A DNA stretch of 64,000 nucleotides. It comes from Platanthera guangdongensis. Taxonomy: Eukaryota; Streptophyta; Magnoliopsida; Asparagales; Orchidaceae. The notes beneath the pieces were generated by a model that worked only from the letters and a program-made list of their open reading frames with translations, searched no databases and had not been told where the DNA came from. Location: contig CM077162.1 in the NCBI GenBank assembly GCA_039583875.1, positions 67,205,259 to 67,269,258 on the forward strand, written 5' to 3'. A program made the translations under genes and the position numbers. Position 1 is the first letter of the stretch. Each line of letters opens with the position of its first letter. This document shows, piece by piece, positions 33,279-44,889 of this stretch.

Positions 33279-34690
33279 TCAAGGGAACAGATGAGGGTGA
33301 CCCTCCCTCATAGCCGACTCTAGCTCCCAAGTCGCGCTTTCCAAATCCTGATTCTTCTATAGAACTTTCACCATCGGGATAGACTTTGTCCGCAACACCT
33401 GATCTTGAGTATCCAAGATGCGGACCGGCACCTCAACATATGAAAGATTAGGCTCCAACTGGGCACAACATCCAAGACTTGCCCTCTGCTTCACACACAC
33501 TTCCGTAATTGGCTTACATGAAATACAATATGAACATCTGGGAAATTTGCTGGCAAATCCAATCTACATGCTGACACGCCAATCCGTTCAACAATCTTAA
33601 ATGCGCCCACATACCTCAGATCAAATTTTCGGTTCTTACCGAAGCTCTTAACACCAAACATCGGAGAAACCTTAAGAAACACAAGGTCCCCTACAGAAAA
33701 CTCCAAGTCAGACCTACGCCGGTTGTCGTTCTTCTCTTATCTCTCCTGAGCTATACGAAGCTTTTCTTGAATAAGCCTCACTGCGACTTCCATTTCCTCG
33801 AGCGCATCAGGACCCAGCAACAGGCCTCTCATCGACCTCGGTCCAAAACAAGGGAGTTCAGCAATGCCTCCCATACCAAGCTTCAAACAGAGCCATTTGC
33901 AAGCTCTCCTGGTAACTGTTGTTGTATACAAATTCCATAAGCCGCAAACGCTCATCCCATGCTCCACCGTGGCCCAAGATGTTACACCTGATCATATCCT
34001 CAAATATCTGGTTCACCCGCTCAGTGTGACCATTGGTCTGCGGGTGGTAAGCTGTAGAATACCTCAAATCTGTACCCAAACTCTCCTACAAACTCCTCCA
34101 GAAGCGAGATGTAAAACGGGTGTCTCGATCCGAAATGATGCTAACTGGCACACCGTGCAATCTGATGACCTCGCTCAAGTACAGCTACGCTATCTTCTTC
34201 ATCGGTAATCTATCTTATAAGGTACGAAGTGCGCACACTTCGTCAATCGATCCACAATCACCCAAACTGAATCAAATCCCCTTGGAGATCTCGGTAAGCC
34301 TGTAATGAAGTCCATAGAAATACTTTCCCACTTCAAAGTCGGGATCTCCAACGGAGCCAACTTTCCACCAGGCCTTCCATGATCGGCCTTCACATGCTTG
34401 CAAGTGTGGCACTAAGTAACAAATCGGGCTATATCACCCTTCATCCCATACCACCAGGAAATCTGCTTCAATTCGTGATACATCTTTGTAGATCCTGGAT
34501 GGTAGGCAACACTGGATCCATGAGCCTCTCTATAAATCATAACCCTGATGTCTCCAACAGCGGGGATGCAAAACCTGCCGCGATACTTCAAGGTACCCGC
34601 ATCATTGATAGAAAAATCCGGCAACTCCCCTTTCTCAGTCCTGAGGTATAAGTGCAGAAGATCCGGATCATCCTTCTGGTGCAACCTGGT
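33279..34690 (-). pseudogene. pol: Tekay integrase with C-terminal chromodomain
   Basis: Minus-strand pieces: zinc-region part with EAHGSSVAYHPGSTKMY (34412-34684), catalytic core with SMDFITGLP and WVIVDRLTK (34199-34393), YHPQTNGHTERVNQ (33858-34079, catalytic Glu present), then a GDLVFLKVSP block (33491-33706) and a chromodomain-like end, QDLESATWELESAMRE (about 33297-33350), before the TGA at 33279-33281. The zinc motif is degraded and stops split every domain. One stop in the chromodomain replaces the Trp expected before KNQ. Chromodomains steer integration toward modified histones in intact chromoviruses. Confidence 0.82.
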
Positions 34691-34699
34691 AAGTGCAAT

Positions 34700-36193
34700 C
34701 TAAGACGGTTATGCCACTGCCAAACTGCTCTGCATGCCACAGCGTCCCACGGAAATATCCATCAAGAGGAACTCTTCCACTAAACGATCGGGAGTGAGAT
34801 TAAAGATCTTCCCCGTATTCCGGCTCAGGGCGTCGGCTACCACATTGGCCTTGCCCGGATGATACTGTATCTCCACATCATAATCAGCCACATACTCTAG
34901 CCACCGCCGTTGGCGCAGATTCAACTCCTTCTGAGTGAACACGTACTTTAGACTTTTATGATCTGTGAAGATCTTGCACTGAGCACCATAAAGTAGATGC
35001 CTTCATAGCTTTAGCGCATAAATCACTGCTGCAAACTCAAGGTCATGCGTAGGTTAATTTCTCTCATGAGTCTTTATTTGCCTTGACCCATAGGCAATCA
35101 CTTTTCCAGCATACATCAAAACGCAACCCAGACCAACATGCGAAGCATCCACGTACACATCATATTCCATGACCTCAGTAGGTATGGTCAGAACGGGAGC
35201 AGTGCACAATCTGTTCTTTAGTTGCAGGAAGGCTTCTTTGCACTTCTCGCTCCAAACAAAGGTCGTGTTCTTTTGAGTCAATCTGGTCAAAGGTGCAGCC
35301 AGGGTCGCGAAACCCTCCACGAACCTCCTGTAGTAGCCGACCAACCATAGGAAGCTTCTAATCTCCTTGGGCGTGCCCGGCGTGCTCCAATCCATCACTG
35401 CTGTGATCTTTTCCGGGTCGACCGAGATCCTATCCTTATTCACCACGTGGCCCAAAAACGAGACCTGAGGCAACCAAAATTCGTACTTGCTCAACTTCGC
35501 GAATAACTTGTGGTTCCTCAACTCCGATAGAACCAAGCGCAGATACTGCTCATGATCCTCAGCACTGCGAGAGTAGATCAACACATCATCGATGAATACC
35601 ACCATGAACTTGTCTAGAAAGTCCTTGAACACCCGGTTCATCATATCCATGAAAGCTGATGGTGCGTTGGTCAAACCAAACGACATCACTAGAAACTCGA
35701 AGTGTCTATGCCTCGATCTAAATGCAGTTCGTGGAATATCTGCCTCACGGATCCTGAGCTGATGATAGCCAGAACAAAGATCGATCTTGGAAAACAACGT
35801 GCTACCACACAACTGATCAAATAAGTCATTGATCCTCGGTAGAGGGTACCTGTTCTTAATGGTGACTTTTTTCAGCTCCCTATAATCAATGTACAGCCTC
35901 ATCGACCCATCCTTCTTTTTCACAAATAGAACAGGAGCACCCCAAGGCGACGAACTCTGCCTGATAAAGCCTTTTGCCAATAACTCGTCCAACTGGACTC
36001 GCAACTCCTCCAATTCATGAGGGGCCATCTGATACGGTGCCTTAGCAATAGGACGCGTACCCGGTTCCAAATCAATCACAAACTCAACATCCCGCTCCGG
36101 GGGGAAGACCAGGAAGGTCAAAAGGAAAAACATCAGAGAAACCACATACAACAGGAATCTCCTCCAAGCGCGGTACACTAACAGCAGTCCCAA
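34700..36193 (-). pseudogene. pol: Tekay reverse transcriptase and RNase H
   Basis: The longest surviving Tekay frame (36193-35054) contains [20 protein letters not shown], the [18 protein letters not shown] block, [12 protein letters not shown] and FIDDVLIYS with both catalytic Asp residues, followed by the connection domain and the start of RNase H ([16 protein letters not shown]). RNase H continues, after stops near 35040-34945, at 34942-34709 with [20 protein letters not shown] and VVADALSR. The RT core looks complete in amino-acid content, but flanking stops prevent a usable polyprotein. Confidence 0.88.
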
Positions 36194-36329
36194 CCACCGA
36201 GGCTAAACAAGCAAAACAATCAGAACGAAACAGCTTCTGAGCACATACCGCAGAAATGACAGGGGAATCCTGGCACGGATCAGCATACACACTTCCAGGC
36301 TGACCGTTGTCCTTGATGAAGTCCAAGCA

Positions 36330-36650
36330 TTTCCCTTTGCACTAAATAACCGCATCATACTTAGACAACCAGTCCATGCCCAGAATAACATCGAAGTCCT
36401 CTAGATCAATCATCTTCAATTCTGCCTTCGCAAGGAAGTCTTCCAGCAAAATAGGGCAATCCAGAATGCCCAAATCTAACAACACAGATTCACCAGAAGG
36501 TAACTTGACACGTAAGGTATCACAAACTTGATCTAGAATCAACCGATATTACTCTACAAAAGCTCTATCCACAAACGAGTGGGTAGCGCCGGAGTCGAAC
36601 AGAACATGCGCCCAGCGGTTCTTCACCTTAAATTTCCCTATAGGAGTATA
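36330..36650 (-). pseudogene. pol: Tekay aspartic protease
   Basis: The minus strand shows LFDSGATHSFV (about 36570-36605), the retropepsin active-site triad D-S-G. After one in-frame TAA it continues with LDLEDFDVILGMDWLSKYDA (36350-36400), the flap and C-terminal signature of gypsy proteases. Another TAG follows before KGKCLDF. Confidence 0.82.
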
Positions 36651-36725
36651 TAAGCAACCAAGGAGTTACCCAAAACAAAGACTATAACCATTCCAGAAAA
36701 TAAAACTTTCTGGCTAGGAAAACAA

Positions 36726-37954
36726 CTAACCTGAGATGACCTGAGTTGAAGTTTGAGCCTCCTCGGAAGAGATCACGTTCAGCTTTCCTTTGCCCTTGTC
36801 TACACGCTGAGGTGGAGGTAAAGCCTGAAGTGGAACTGCCTGAAGAATCGGCTGGACCTGAGGACACCTTATCTTGATATGGCCCTTCTGTCCACACTGA
36901 TAGCAGCCTTTATCCTTGGAACAGCATTGGGAAGCATCATGCCCGGGTCGCTTGCAAATAGAACAAGAAGCATCCCTCCTAGGAGCACCTTGAATAGAAT
37001 GAACTTGCTCCTTCTTCTGAGCTCCTGCCTTCTTGAAACACCTCTCAACATGGTGGCCTGAGCGGCCATAGAAGCTACACACTACCTTGCTCTTCTTTCC
37101 CGAAGCAGCACTGGGTACCTGGAGGTCCTTCTCTTCAGCAGACTTCCTCTTGTCCTTCCTCATTTGCTGGCATCTGTTCTTTGCGGTCTCAATTGCTTCC
37201 ACTTTTAGGGCAGCCTCTACTACCCCTACATAAGTCTCTGATCCATAAGCACTGGCTAACTACTGAACCTCGCTCCTCAAGCCACCAAGGAACCGCTTGA
37301 CTCGATCAGCTTCAACACTCACCAACCCAGGGCAAACCGGCTCAACTTACTGAACTCTATCTCGTACTCACTGACCGTGAGTTGTCTCTGCTTCAGGTGA
37401 AGGAAGTCATTCATTAGTCGGTCATGCTCGACCGAAGGCAGGAACTTCCTCAATAGCATCTCCTTGAATAATCCCCAAGAGCAACCAGCCACCAAGCTCT
37501 CCTTTTCCCTAAGCCACCAGCTCTTAGCCAAAACCTTTAGCTAATAGGCGGATATCATTACTCTCTGATCATCTGCAACACCGGAGTACGAGAACATCTC
37601 CTCCATGGAGATCAGCCAATCGTCTATGACCATGAAATCTGGCTTCCAATCATATGTAGGAGGGCTAAGTCTCTAGAACTGAGAAATAAAGGCCATCTCT
37701 GCTGGCACCACCACTGGGGGTCTCAGGGGAGCAGGAGGGGGAGGAGCATCTGACCCCCCTGTAGGGGCTTGCACCCCCTGAGTTTGTCCTACCACCCCTG
37801 CCACTAGAGACTGGATCTGGGCCTGCATCTCCACCATCTGCCTGGTCAAGGAATTGTTGCTCTATCGCAGGCTCTCGATCACCGCATCACTCTGCGCACC
37901 TAAGGACTCACCCTCAGATAGGGGAGTCGACCTAGTCGAAGGACGTCTAGCCAT
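36726..37954 (-). pseudogene. gag: Tekay gag with zinc knuckles
   Basis: Start ATG at 37954-37952 (MARRPSTRSTP). It continues through a Pro-rich linker, a capsid part with WWLREKE and LRKFLPSVEHDRL, and EFSKLSRFALGW, to the nucleocapsid with CSICKRPGHDASQC and CYQCGQKGHIKIRC. A first knuckle is degraded, with Tyr in place of its second Cys (CSFYGRSGH). Four or more in-frame stops, mostly TAG, interrupt it; the TAG at about 37675 follows SQF. Confidence 0.82.
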
Positions 37955-38646
37955 GCTAAAACCATAAAAACTGAGGTCGGAACCTAGTACAACAGTTAAA
38001 ATGAACTACCAGTACAGACAATACATACATAAATATGAACTTTTAACTACTATACTTGCTCTAGGATTTTATTTTATTTTTACAAAAGTGATGCTATACC
38101 TAACCTAGGATGGTTAACCACCATCAACTAACTCTTGTGCCTAGATCAGGAATGCATGAATTTATATTCTTTTTCTGATTTAAAACCATGTGTGTACATA
38201 TGTCATCCTGCAAATCTTTAGCTTGGCGCGTTGTGCTTATGCAATGTTATGCTATGCATGATTGTGCTATGCATTCTAAAAAGGACCTAATGCATGTCAT
38301 GAGTGGAGTACGCATGAAAATGTTATGCATCCCATACTACATAAGATTCTCATGCAACAAAAAAGAAACGTGGTAGTCGCATTCATGTGGTGAGGTTATG
38401 CATCCCATACTACATAACCCTCACATATTGCCACTATGGTGGATCCATATACAGACACATATTATGCATCTCATACTACATAATATGCCCCGTATACATA
38501 GTGTTATGTTATGAGTGTAGTGTCCGTGCTTCAGCCAAGACGTGCAGATGGCATATCAGTGTGTGTATGATATGATGCTAAACATCTAATACCTACAACG
38601 AAAGGTTGCCCGACAAATTGTCAAGCAACCTCCCTCTGATACCAAC
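37955..38646 (-). other. Tekay 5' leader with primer-binding site
   Basis: Between gag and the 5' LTR. On the minus strand TTGGTATCAGAGGGAGG (38629-38645) lies next to the LTR end and resembles the tRNA-iMet primer site with mismatches after TGGTATCAGAG. The word TTATGCATCCCATACTACAT recurs three times about 70 bp apart (38322, 38395, 38462), a small tandem repeat. No ORF of substance. Confidence 0.7.
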
Positions 38647-41412
38647 TGTCACAACCCGTATTTTCTCCGAATTCAAGAAGTATCAGGGTTTGAGAAAACA
38701 CGCGTCGTGATGCCAAATCGAGCAGGGGATAACTGTCGACGCTCAGGCGAACACCCACTAACTAGACTATGAAAACTCATAAGTTTAATGATTAGAAAAT
38801 CAGATATTATTTTAAGGGCCGTATGCCTCGGCTCGGTGGATAATCTAGTCCACAGTTTAAAAACTATACTTATACGCAGCGGAAAATGCTTTAATTATTT
38901 TTTTGACATCCTATAAGAGTGCATAAGCGACCCCTGAGGTCAACTTATACCATGCAAGACTCTAGATGTTTTTATATTATAAGTAGAAAATGATCCTTTT
39001 TACGTTGCTTGGAAAGTAGTGTATGAGTTTTATAAACATGCTGATCATGAGATATACTTATAATAGTGTTTTAAGGTTTAAAATTAACTAGCAACCTAGC
39101 ATAAATCTTCCCAAGAGCAAGTAGACTATCTCCGGAAAGGTAGCAGTAAAAGAAACATATCTACTATCATAAGGTAAAACTACTAGTGGGCGCCAACAAA
39201 CTGACACGAACCCACTGGCAAGTATGTATGTCTATAAGAAAAACAGAAAACTACCTCACCACAACAAGAGAAAGATCCCTACAACTCAAGGGATCACCTG
39301 CAACACCACAGCAAATCTAGCCGTCTACTCGGCTACTAATCAGTACCTGAGGCATTCAGAGAAGAAAAGAATACCTCAGCAAGTAAACCTAGAGATTTTG
39401 AATTAGAGCATTATATCAAAATGAAACAAAAGAGAGTAAGTAAACATGACAGTAAAAGCAAACAATGTCCAAAGTAAGCAAAAGTACACCAAGTATCAGG
39501 TAACAACAACAAGCCCTGCCCAAATCTTGCAGAGGCTACAAGACAAAAGACAAGAAAACCTGCCACAATATGTTGCATTCAACCAGGAAGAAACACCTAA
39601 CATTCTTAGTTTGTGAGTAATGGCAGTAGTAAAACATCATGTACCTGAGTTGGTGACCAAAGAAGTCCCCCAAACAAAACAGTTCCAACAAAAAAAAATT
39701 CACCGTGTCAGCACAAAACCACCACAAACCCAACCCGTACCTGGGATTAAAAGGTGGCGGCCACGGCTCGCACACAAAACATCCCGCTCCTTTAGAGCGT
39801 CAAAATACCACAACCTGCCATAACCCACGATTCGGCCCTCAAAACAAAGGAAGAATGAAAGGCCGACACGACATCCCCCCTAGGAGGTAATCACTCGGGA
39901 AGAAAAGAAACTGAAAAGGAATAACGTCGATCCCAGCTTACAAGAATCGTCGATCTCAAGCCACAGGACATCGTCGTTCTCAATCCACATGAAGTCGTCG
40001 AACCCAATTCGACGATTTTGTTTTGTGGAGCTTAGGTCACATAAAATCGTCGAACTCAATTCGCAGGCAATCGTCGAACTCAGTTCGATGATTTTTGTCG
40101 AACACCGAACACAGGAAATCGTCGAACTCAGTCCACCGGAGATCGTCGATCTCAGTTCGACGATCTTTGTCGAACTCAGGTCGACGATCTTCGTCGATCT
40201 TAAGCAACCAGAGATCGTCGATCTCAGTTCGACGATCTTCGTCGAACTCAGGTCGACGATCTTCGCAGAACTGGCTGCGTTGAGTACACCGCAATCCTAT
40301 ACATCCACCTTCATTTCCGACCAATCCTCTTAGCCTAATTCGATCCTATTACTCGCAATGTAAGTATGAAAACCCACTGCTACTAGTTCTAGGGTTGATA
40401 GGCTAATTGCTACCCAAACCGAGATTACAGGGAACAATTTGATTAAAAAACACAAGACTACAGCAACCCGGTCGGATACTTGGAGTTTCAGAACTTGAGA
40501 AAATGCAAAAAGAAACATAAAAGAGCATTTATGGTTTAAGATCCACATGATTTTGACGGAAAAACAGAGCAAAATAAACAATCTCGGGAAACATGAATGA
40601 TTACAGCAAATATGACCATGAAAAGGAGAAGAAAAACTTGGCAAGGGTAGGAGCACCACTTGCCTCAATTCCCAGCGAAGCTTGGTCGGCCCCTTCCCTC
40701 ACTCTCAGATCTAGTCGCAAAGCACAAAGCCGAGAAATAGTAGGAATGTAGATCTAAGCGAGAGCAATCCAGGCCCACTCTCGAAATCGAATTCCGACCG
40801 CTAAATCTCCCGGAATTGGTGTCCGAAGGCTAGGGTGGTCCGGCGGTTATTTCCTCTCTCGCGAACAGGCAGCGGTTTCTTCCCAAAAGAGACAGTGACC
40901 AGTCCTAATTTCAACCTGAGGCTATATATATACACAGCGGCTAAAACTCAAATACTTTCTTTCCCTAGCCAACCCAAAAGCTGCTAGCCACCCCTTCAAC
41001 ATAACTGATACTACTTTTTTTAAAAAAAATTATATATAATACATAATATCACATTATTATAAATAAAATACAAAATGACGCGAAACCCGAACATCCTCGG
41101 AATTCGACGAAATTCGCACCGTAGCCAAATACCCACGCTAATAACGCAACGGCGAAGTCGAAATCAACTTTCGACGAACAAAACTCGGGTTATACCCACC
41201 CGAAGCCAGAACACAAGCATCCCCCGAGAGGCCACACCGGGTCACCCAAAACGACCCGGCTTGCTAGGGAATCTTGCCAATCAGGTTACCAACAACCACA
41301 CAAGGTACCTAAAGATCTAAGACCACGCTCTAACAAATGGCACAATCCGGAATTACATAAACATAACGCCAAACGAGAATTAAATAATCGCAGAAAAATC
41401 GGGGGCGTTACA
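38647..41412 (-). repeat. 5' LTR of Tekay element
   Basis: Plus-strand edges TGTCACAACCCG and GGGGGCGTTACA; length 2766 bp. It carries the CGTCGA hairpin array (39925-40265) and a TATATATATA promoter-like stretch on the minus strand (40923-40932). It matches 27788-33168 once the nested solo LTR is removed, with frequent substitutions, so the insertion is not recent. Confidence 0.88.
39925..40265. repeat. TCGTCGA/TCGACGA hairpin array in Tekay 5' LTR
   Basis: About ten hairpin units, cleaner than the copy at 29030. For example, near 40217-40240 the arms GATCGTCGA and TCGACGATC flank a TCTCAGT loop. Loops alternate between TCTCAGT and ACTCAGG. Confidence 0.9.
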
Positions 41413-41414
41413 GC

Positions 41415-42143
41415 GGTGACGACAGGCAGGAGGTTACAGGTGCTTTTGGGACTGCTGAGCAGGTGAGGCTCTTGAGAATAACAAATGCAAAGGCGAAGTT
41501 TGTTCTCAAGAGGGCAGTTTCACCATAGTTGTTTGATCACATCATTGGATGTGAGTCAGTTGTTGATATTTGGATAACTATTGATGGGCTGTTCAACAGG
41601 AAGAATGCGGCGAGGCTAAAATTCTTGGAGAATTAGTTGGCTAGGACAACTCAAGGAGACCTGACTATCTCTAAGTTCTTCTTGAAGATGAAGAGTATGT
41701 GTGTTGGGATATCAGCGCTTGATCCTGATGAGCCTATCTCTGAGGCTAAGTTGAAAAGACACATAATCCGCGGCTTGTGGAAGGAGTATGTTGCCTTTGT
41801 AACCTCTATTCAATGCTGGGCTACTCAGCCATCTCTGCTGGAGCTTGAGAACCTGCTTGCTTCGCTGGAAAGTTTGGCAAGACAGATGGAAGGAGTGACT
41901 ATCTCTGAAGGAGGTAGTGAAACACTGTTCACGGGCAAGAAGAAGAAGAGATGGGAAGGGAAGAAGAAGAATACTACTGCTGAAAATGAGTCTTCAACTT
42001 CTTATCAGTCAAAAAGGAGCGCAGCTCCTAAGAAGGATTGGAAGAAGAACTTGAAGTGATACAGGTGTCGTCAGAGTGGACACTTCAAGCGTGACTGCAA
42101 GGTCAAACAGCAGCCTGGGCATGATGTAGGCAAGTAGGAAGCT
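41415..42143 (+). pseudogene. gag: Copia gag, middle and C-terminal piece
   Basis: Continues the gag cut at 27787: DDRQEVTGAFG, RITNAKAKFVLKRAVSP, a TAG, then LFDHIIGCESVVDIW, LFNRKNAARLKFLEN, a TAG, and the C-terminal half to about 42059. The zinc knuckle follows as YRCRQSGHFKRDC, with a TGA where its first Cys is expected (42057-42059). A TAG follows near 42135. Pattern and order are those of copia Gag (UBN2 type). Confidence 0.82.
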
Positions 42144-42960
42144 TGCTTGAGTACTGAAGAAGCTGGATGGGGCGGAGCTTTCATGACGAGCACTTGTGTC
42201 TGTGCTTTGTCCGCTGTCGACTTCAACGACGAGTGGATCGTGGACCCCGGGTGTGGTCATCACCTCACAGGAGACAAGTCGAAGTTCTCTTCTCTACAAG
42301 CCTACTCAGGTAACGAAGCTATCATAACTGCTGATAATACTGTTTATGCAGTAGAAAGGAGGGGGTTGTGTCTTTGGATAGTGATTAGAGGCCACTCACG
42401 TTAAGGAGTGTGTATCACGTACCGGGCATGAAGAAGAACCTCTTCTCTTTGACCAATGCGGTAGATGCAGATTATCACGTTCTGTTTGGGCCAACAGAAG
42501 TGAAGTTCCTTCACAATGTATCAGCGGTAAAGGCTGATGTTGCTTATGTTGGGAGGAGAGTTAAGAACTTGTTTGTTCTTGCAATGAACTCTTATGTTGA
42601 TCGAATGAGAGCAAACGATAGCGCTGCTATATGGCATGAAAGTCTGGGGCATGTAGGAATGGATAAGTTGAAAGCTATGGCAAATAGGAGCCTTGTAAGA
42701 GGCTTGCCTAAGCTAACTTCCTTTGGTGACGGTCACGTTTGCATGGGGTGTCAGTATAGCAAGGCTCAACGCCTTCCGTTTGATAAGTCACAAACAAAAA
42801 GCAAGAGACCATTGGAGTGTATCCATAGAGACTTGATGGGACCAACCATCACTGCTAGCCTTGGTGGGAGCAGATACATGCTTGTGTTGATTGATGACTA
42901 CTCAAGATACACTTGGGTTTATTTCTTGAAGGAGAAGTCATTAGCTTTCCAGGTGTTTGT
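42144..42960 (+). pseudogene. pol: Copia protease and N-terminal integrase
   Basis: The protease shows WIVDPGCGHHLTGD, where the D-S-G triad reads D-P-G, so the active site is altered. A frameshift or stop near 42400 is followed by VPGMKKNLFSL and the integrase zinc region: the His pair in WHESLGHVGMDKL and the Cys pair in CMGCQYSKAQ. The DDE core begins with CIHRDLMGP and VLIDDYSRYTWV and is cut at 42960 inside FQVFV by the gag-only element. It continues at 63253. Confidence 0.85.
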
Positions 42961-43364
42961 TGTTAACCCAGAAATCGGCGATCCTTCCCAAGGTGGCCAG
43001 CTAGCTAGTCGCGACCCTTATGTTCTCCCTTTCGATCGCGACAAGTCCCCGCGTATGCGGACAGTTTTCCCTGTCCGCCTAGGTTTCCTAGCAACCGCGT
43101 GCCCTGCGGGACGGCGGGCTGTTCCCATGGCTCACCCTCGCGGGACATGCGGTTAGGTCCGCTAATCGTGCAGTGTTTTTCCTTGCAGGAGTTCGCCAAC
43201 AGCACCACCGGGAGCGACCTCCTAATCAGCCCAAGGAGCGGCAGTCTCCTGCCGCCATCCGTCGGGGTCGCCCACCAGGGGCGACCTCCCTACTGCCCGA
43301 GAGGCGGCGGCCTCCTGCCGCCGTCCGCCGAGGCTGCCCACCCTGGGCGGCCTCTGCCCGTCAG

Positions 43365-43905
43365 CCGGGCGGACTCCCCCCGGAGTCCGCCCAGGCCGCC
43401 CGCAAGGGGGCGGCCAGGCCCGCCGGGCGGACTCCCCCTGGAGTCCGCCCAGGCCGCCCGCTAGGGGGAGGCCCCGGCAGTCAGCCGGGCGGACTCCCCC
43501 CGGAGTCCGCCCAGGCTGCCCGCAAGGGGGTGGCCAGGCCCGCCGGGCGGACTCCCCCTGGAGTCCGCCCAGGCCGCCCGCTAGGGGGCGGCCCCGGCAC
43601 CCTGTCGGGCGGACTCCACCCTGGAGTCCGCCCAGGCCGCCCGCTAGGGGGCGGCCTCCGGTCAGCCGGGCGGACTCCCCCCGGAGTCCGCCCAGGCCTC
43701 CCGCAAGGTGGCGGCCAGGCCCGCCGGGCGGACTCCCCCTGGAGTTCGCCCAGGCCGCCCGCTAGGGGGCGGCCCCGGCACCCTGCCGGGCGGACTCCAC
43801 CCTGGAGTCCGCCCAGGCCGCCCGCTAGGGGACGGCCTCCGGCTTGCCGGGCGGACTCCTCCCGGAGTCCGCCCAGGTCGCCCGCTAGGGGGCGACCTCC
43901 AGTTC
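43365..43905. repeat. GGGCGGACTCC hairpin array, nine units
   Basis: Units of about 60-63 bp. Each has a hairpin with 11-bp arms GGGCGGACTCC and GGAGTCCGCCC (loop CCCC, CCCT or ACCCT), followed by a second hairpin with arms GGCCGCCC and GGGCGGCC (loop GCTAGG or GCAAGG). GC content is extreme compared with flanking DNA. Confidence 0.93.
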
Positions 43906-44035
43906 TATGCAGGTGGGCCCTTCCGCTTGCTTCCTCAGTCAACAGTGGCGCACGCAAAATCTCAGTCCGCGGAGTCCGCGCAGGTCGTCATGCTGATGTC
44001 ACTGGGCCCCGCTTCTTCAAGAACTTCCCTGGGCC

Positions 44036-44043
44036 TATAAATA
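44036..44043 (+). promoter_or_regulatory. TATA box of gag-only LTR
   Basis: TATAAATA, 130 bp downstream of the hairpin array and 775 bp before the LTR end. The second copy is at 62473-62480. Confidence 0.7.
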
Positions 44044-44811
44044 CCCCCTGAAGCCTCTCATTCAGGGATCCTGGTGGTGGAGGCAAGTCTTGCCAGCTGC
44101 CCCTGCGGACTCTGTTTTCCAGTCCGTCATCACCTCTCCAGTAAGCTCTGCGGACTCAGTTTCCTATCCGCGCAGTCCTCCACAGCTTCAGCAGCTTGCC
44201 AGCAGACTCTGCAGACTCAGTTTCCCAGTCCTCCAGCAGCTAGCAGACTATTTTACTTAGTCTCTGGCAGCTTCTCCTCTCTGCTTTCTGGCACTTTCTC
44301 CTCCTTTAGCCGCCAGCTTCTCCTTGTACCCTTTAAGTGATTTTGTTGTAAAGGTGTACTTGTAAGCTTGTAACCTCTAGCTTTTAATAAAAGGAAAGCC
44401 CGTCGCAGGAGTGGCATTTAGGCCGCGACGGGCGAAGTGTGTTGTTGCCGCTGCTAGCGGCCCCTTCTTCTCTCCTCTGCTCAGCAAGCCTTGCTCCTCT
44501 GCTCAGCAAGCCTTGCTCCTCTGCTCAGCAAGCCTTGCTCCTCTGCTCAGCAAGCCTTGCCCTCAGCTCAGCTCAGCTCTCCTCGGCTTTCAACCTGCAA
44601 GTGCAACCGTTGCGATTACTGTCTGCTCGACCGTTCTCGGTCTCCCTCCTCTTCCCCTCTTGATCAACCCTCTCTGTTGATAAAGGCTCGCCTCTTCTCT
44701 CAAGCCTCTCCCTTCCTCCGCAACCTTCTCCTTCATCCTCACCTAGCCTGTGAGGCCCAATCACCCCCTCGGTGATAGATATCCCCACGGTGCCGTTTTC
44801 GTGCATCAACA

Positions 44812-44829
44812 TGGTGCGGTGAGCGTGGA
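44812..44829 (+). promoter_or_regulatory. Primer-binding site, tRNA-Phe type
   Basis: TGGTGCGGTGAGCGTGGA abuts the LTR with no spacer. Over 18 bases it is the complement of the 3' end (with CCA) of plant tRNA-Phe(GAA) as I know it. Most plant gypsy elements use tRNA-iMet, Asp, Lys or Arg. Confidence 0.75.
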
Positions 44830-44889
44830 CCCGAATAGCTCACGTGCAAACCTTCAGATCAGAACAGGCAGTGAAAGCAACAGCTAATC

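Larger units (their letters stand above)
27788..41412 (-). mobile_element. Tekay/Del-type chromovirus (Ty3/gypsy), minus strand, decayed
   Basis: Read on the minus strand: 5' LTR 41412-38647, tRNA-iMet-like primer site, gag with three zinc knuckles, protease, RT, RNase H, integrase with a C-terminal chromodomain-like block, polypurine tract, 3' LTR 33168-27788. The order PR-RT-RH-INT is gypsy and the chromodomain marks a chromovirus. LTR ends TGTAACGCCCC / GGGTTGTGACA fit Tekay-like elements. The 3' LTR lacks its last 85 bp and contains a solo LTR. Flanks GTGGT (27783-27787) and GCGGT (41413-41417) differ at one base. Numerous stops make it non-autonomous. Confidence 0.88.
42961..44811 (+). 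repeat. 5' LTR of gag-only element
   Basis: 1851 bp. It contains nine GGGCGGACTCC/GGAGTCCGCCC hairpin units (43365-43905), the TATA box at 44036, and four perfect copies of a 22-bp word CTCCTCTGCTCAGCAAGCCT(TG) (44473-44560) in the transcribed part. The array gives long GC-rich frames on both strands (Pro/Arg/Gly-rich) that I take as artefacts. Confidence 0.92.

Noticed and set aside
39989..40333. ORF of 114 codons with LSSTIFVELRS repeats (and the 29121-29378 counterpart)
   Set aside because: Translation of the TCGTCGA hairpin array in the Tekay LTRs; opposite strand equally open.
43173..44051. Long GC-rich ORFs on both strands (up to 292 codons), again at 61730-62394
   Set aside because: Pro/Arg/Gly/Ala repeats produced by the 60-bp hairpin units. 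The unit number changes between LTRs, and the same array opens frames on both strands.
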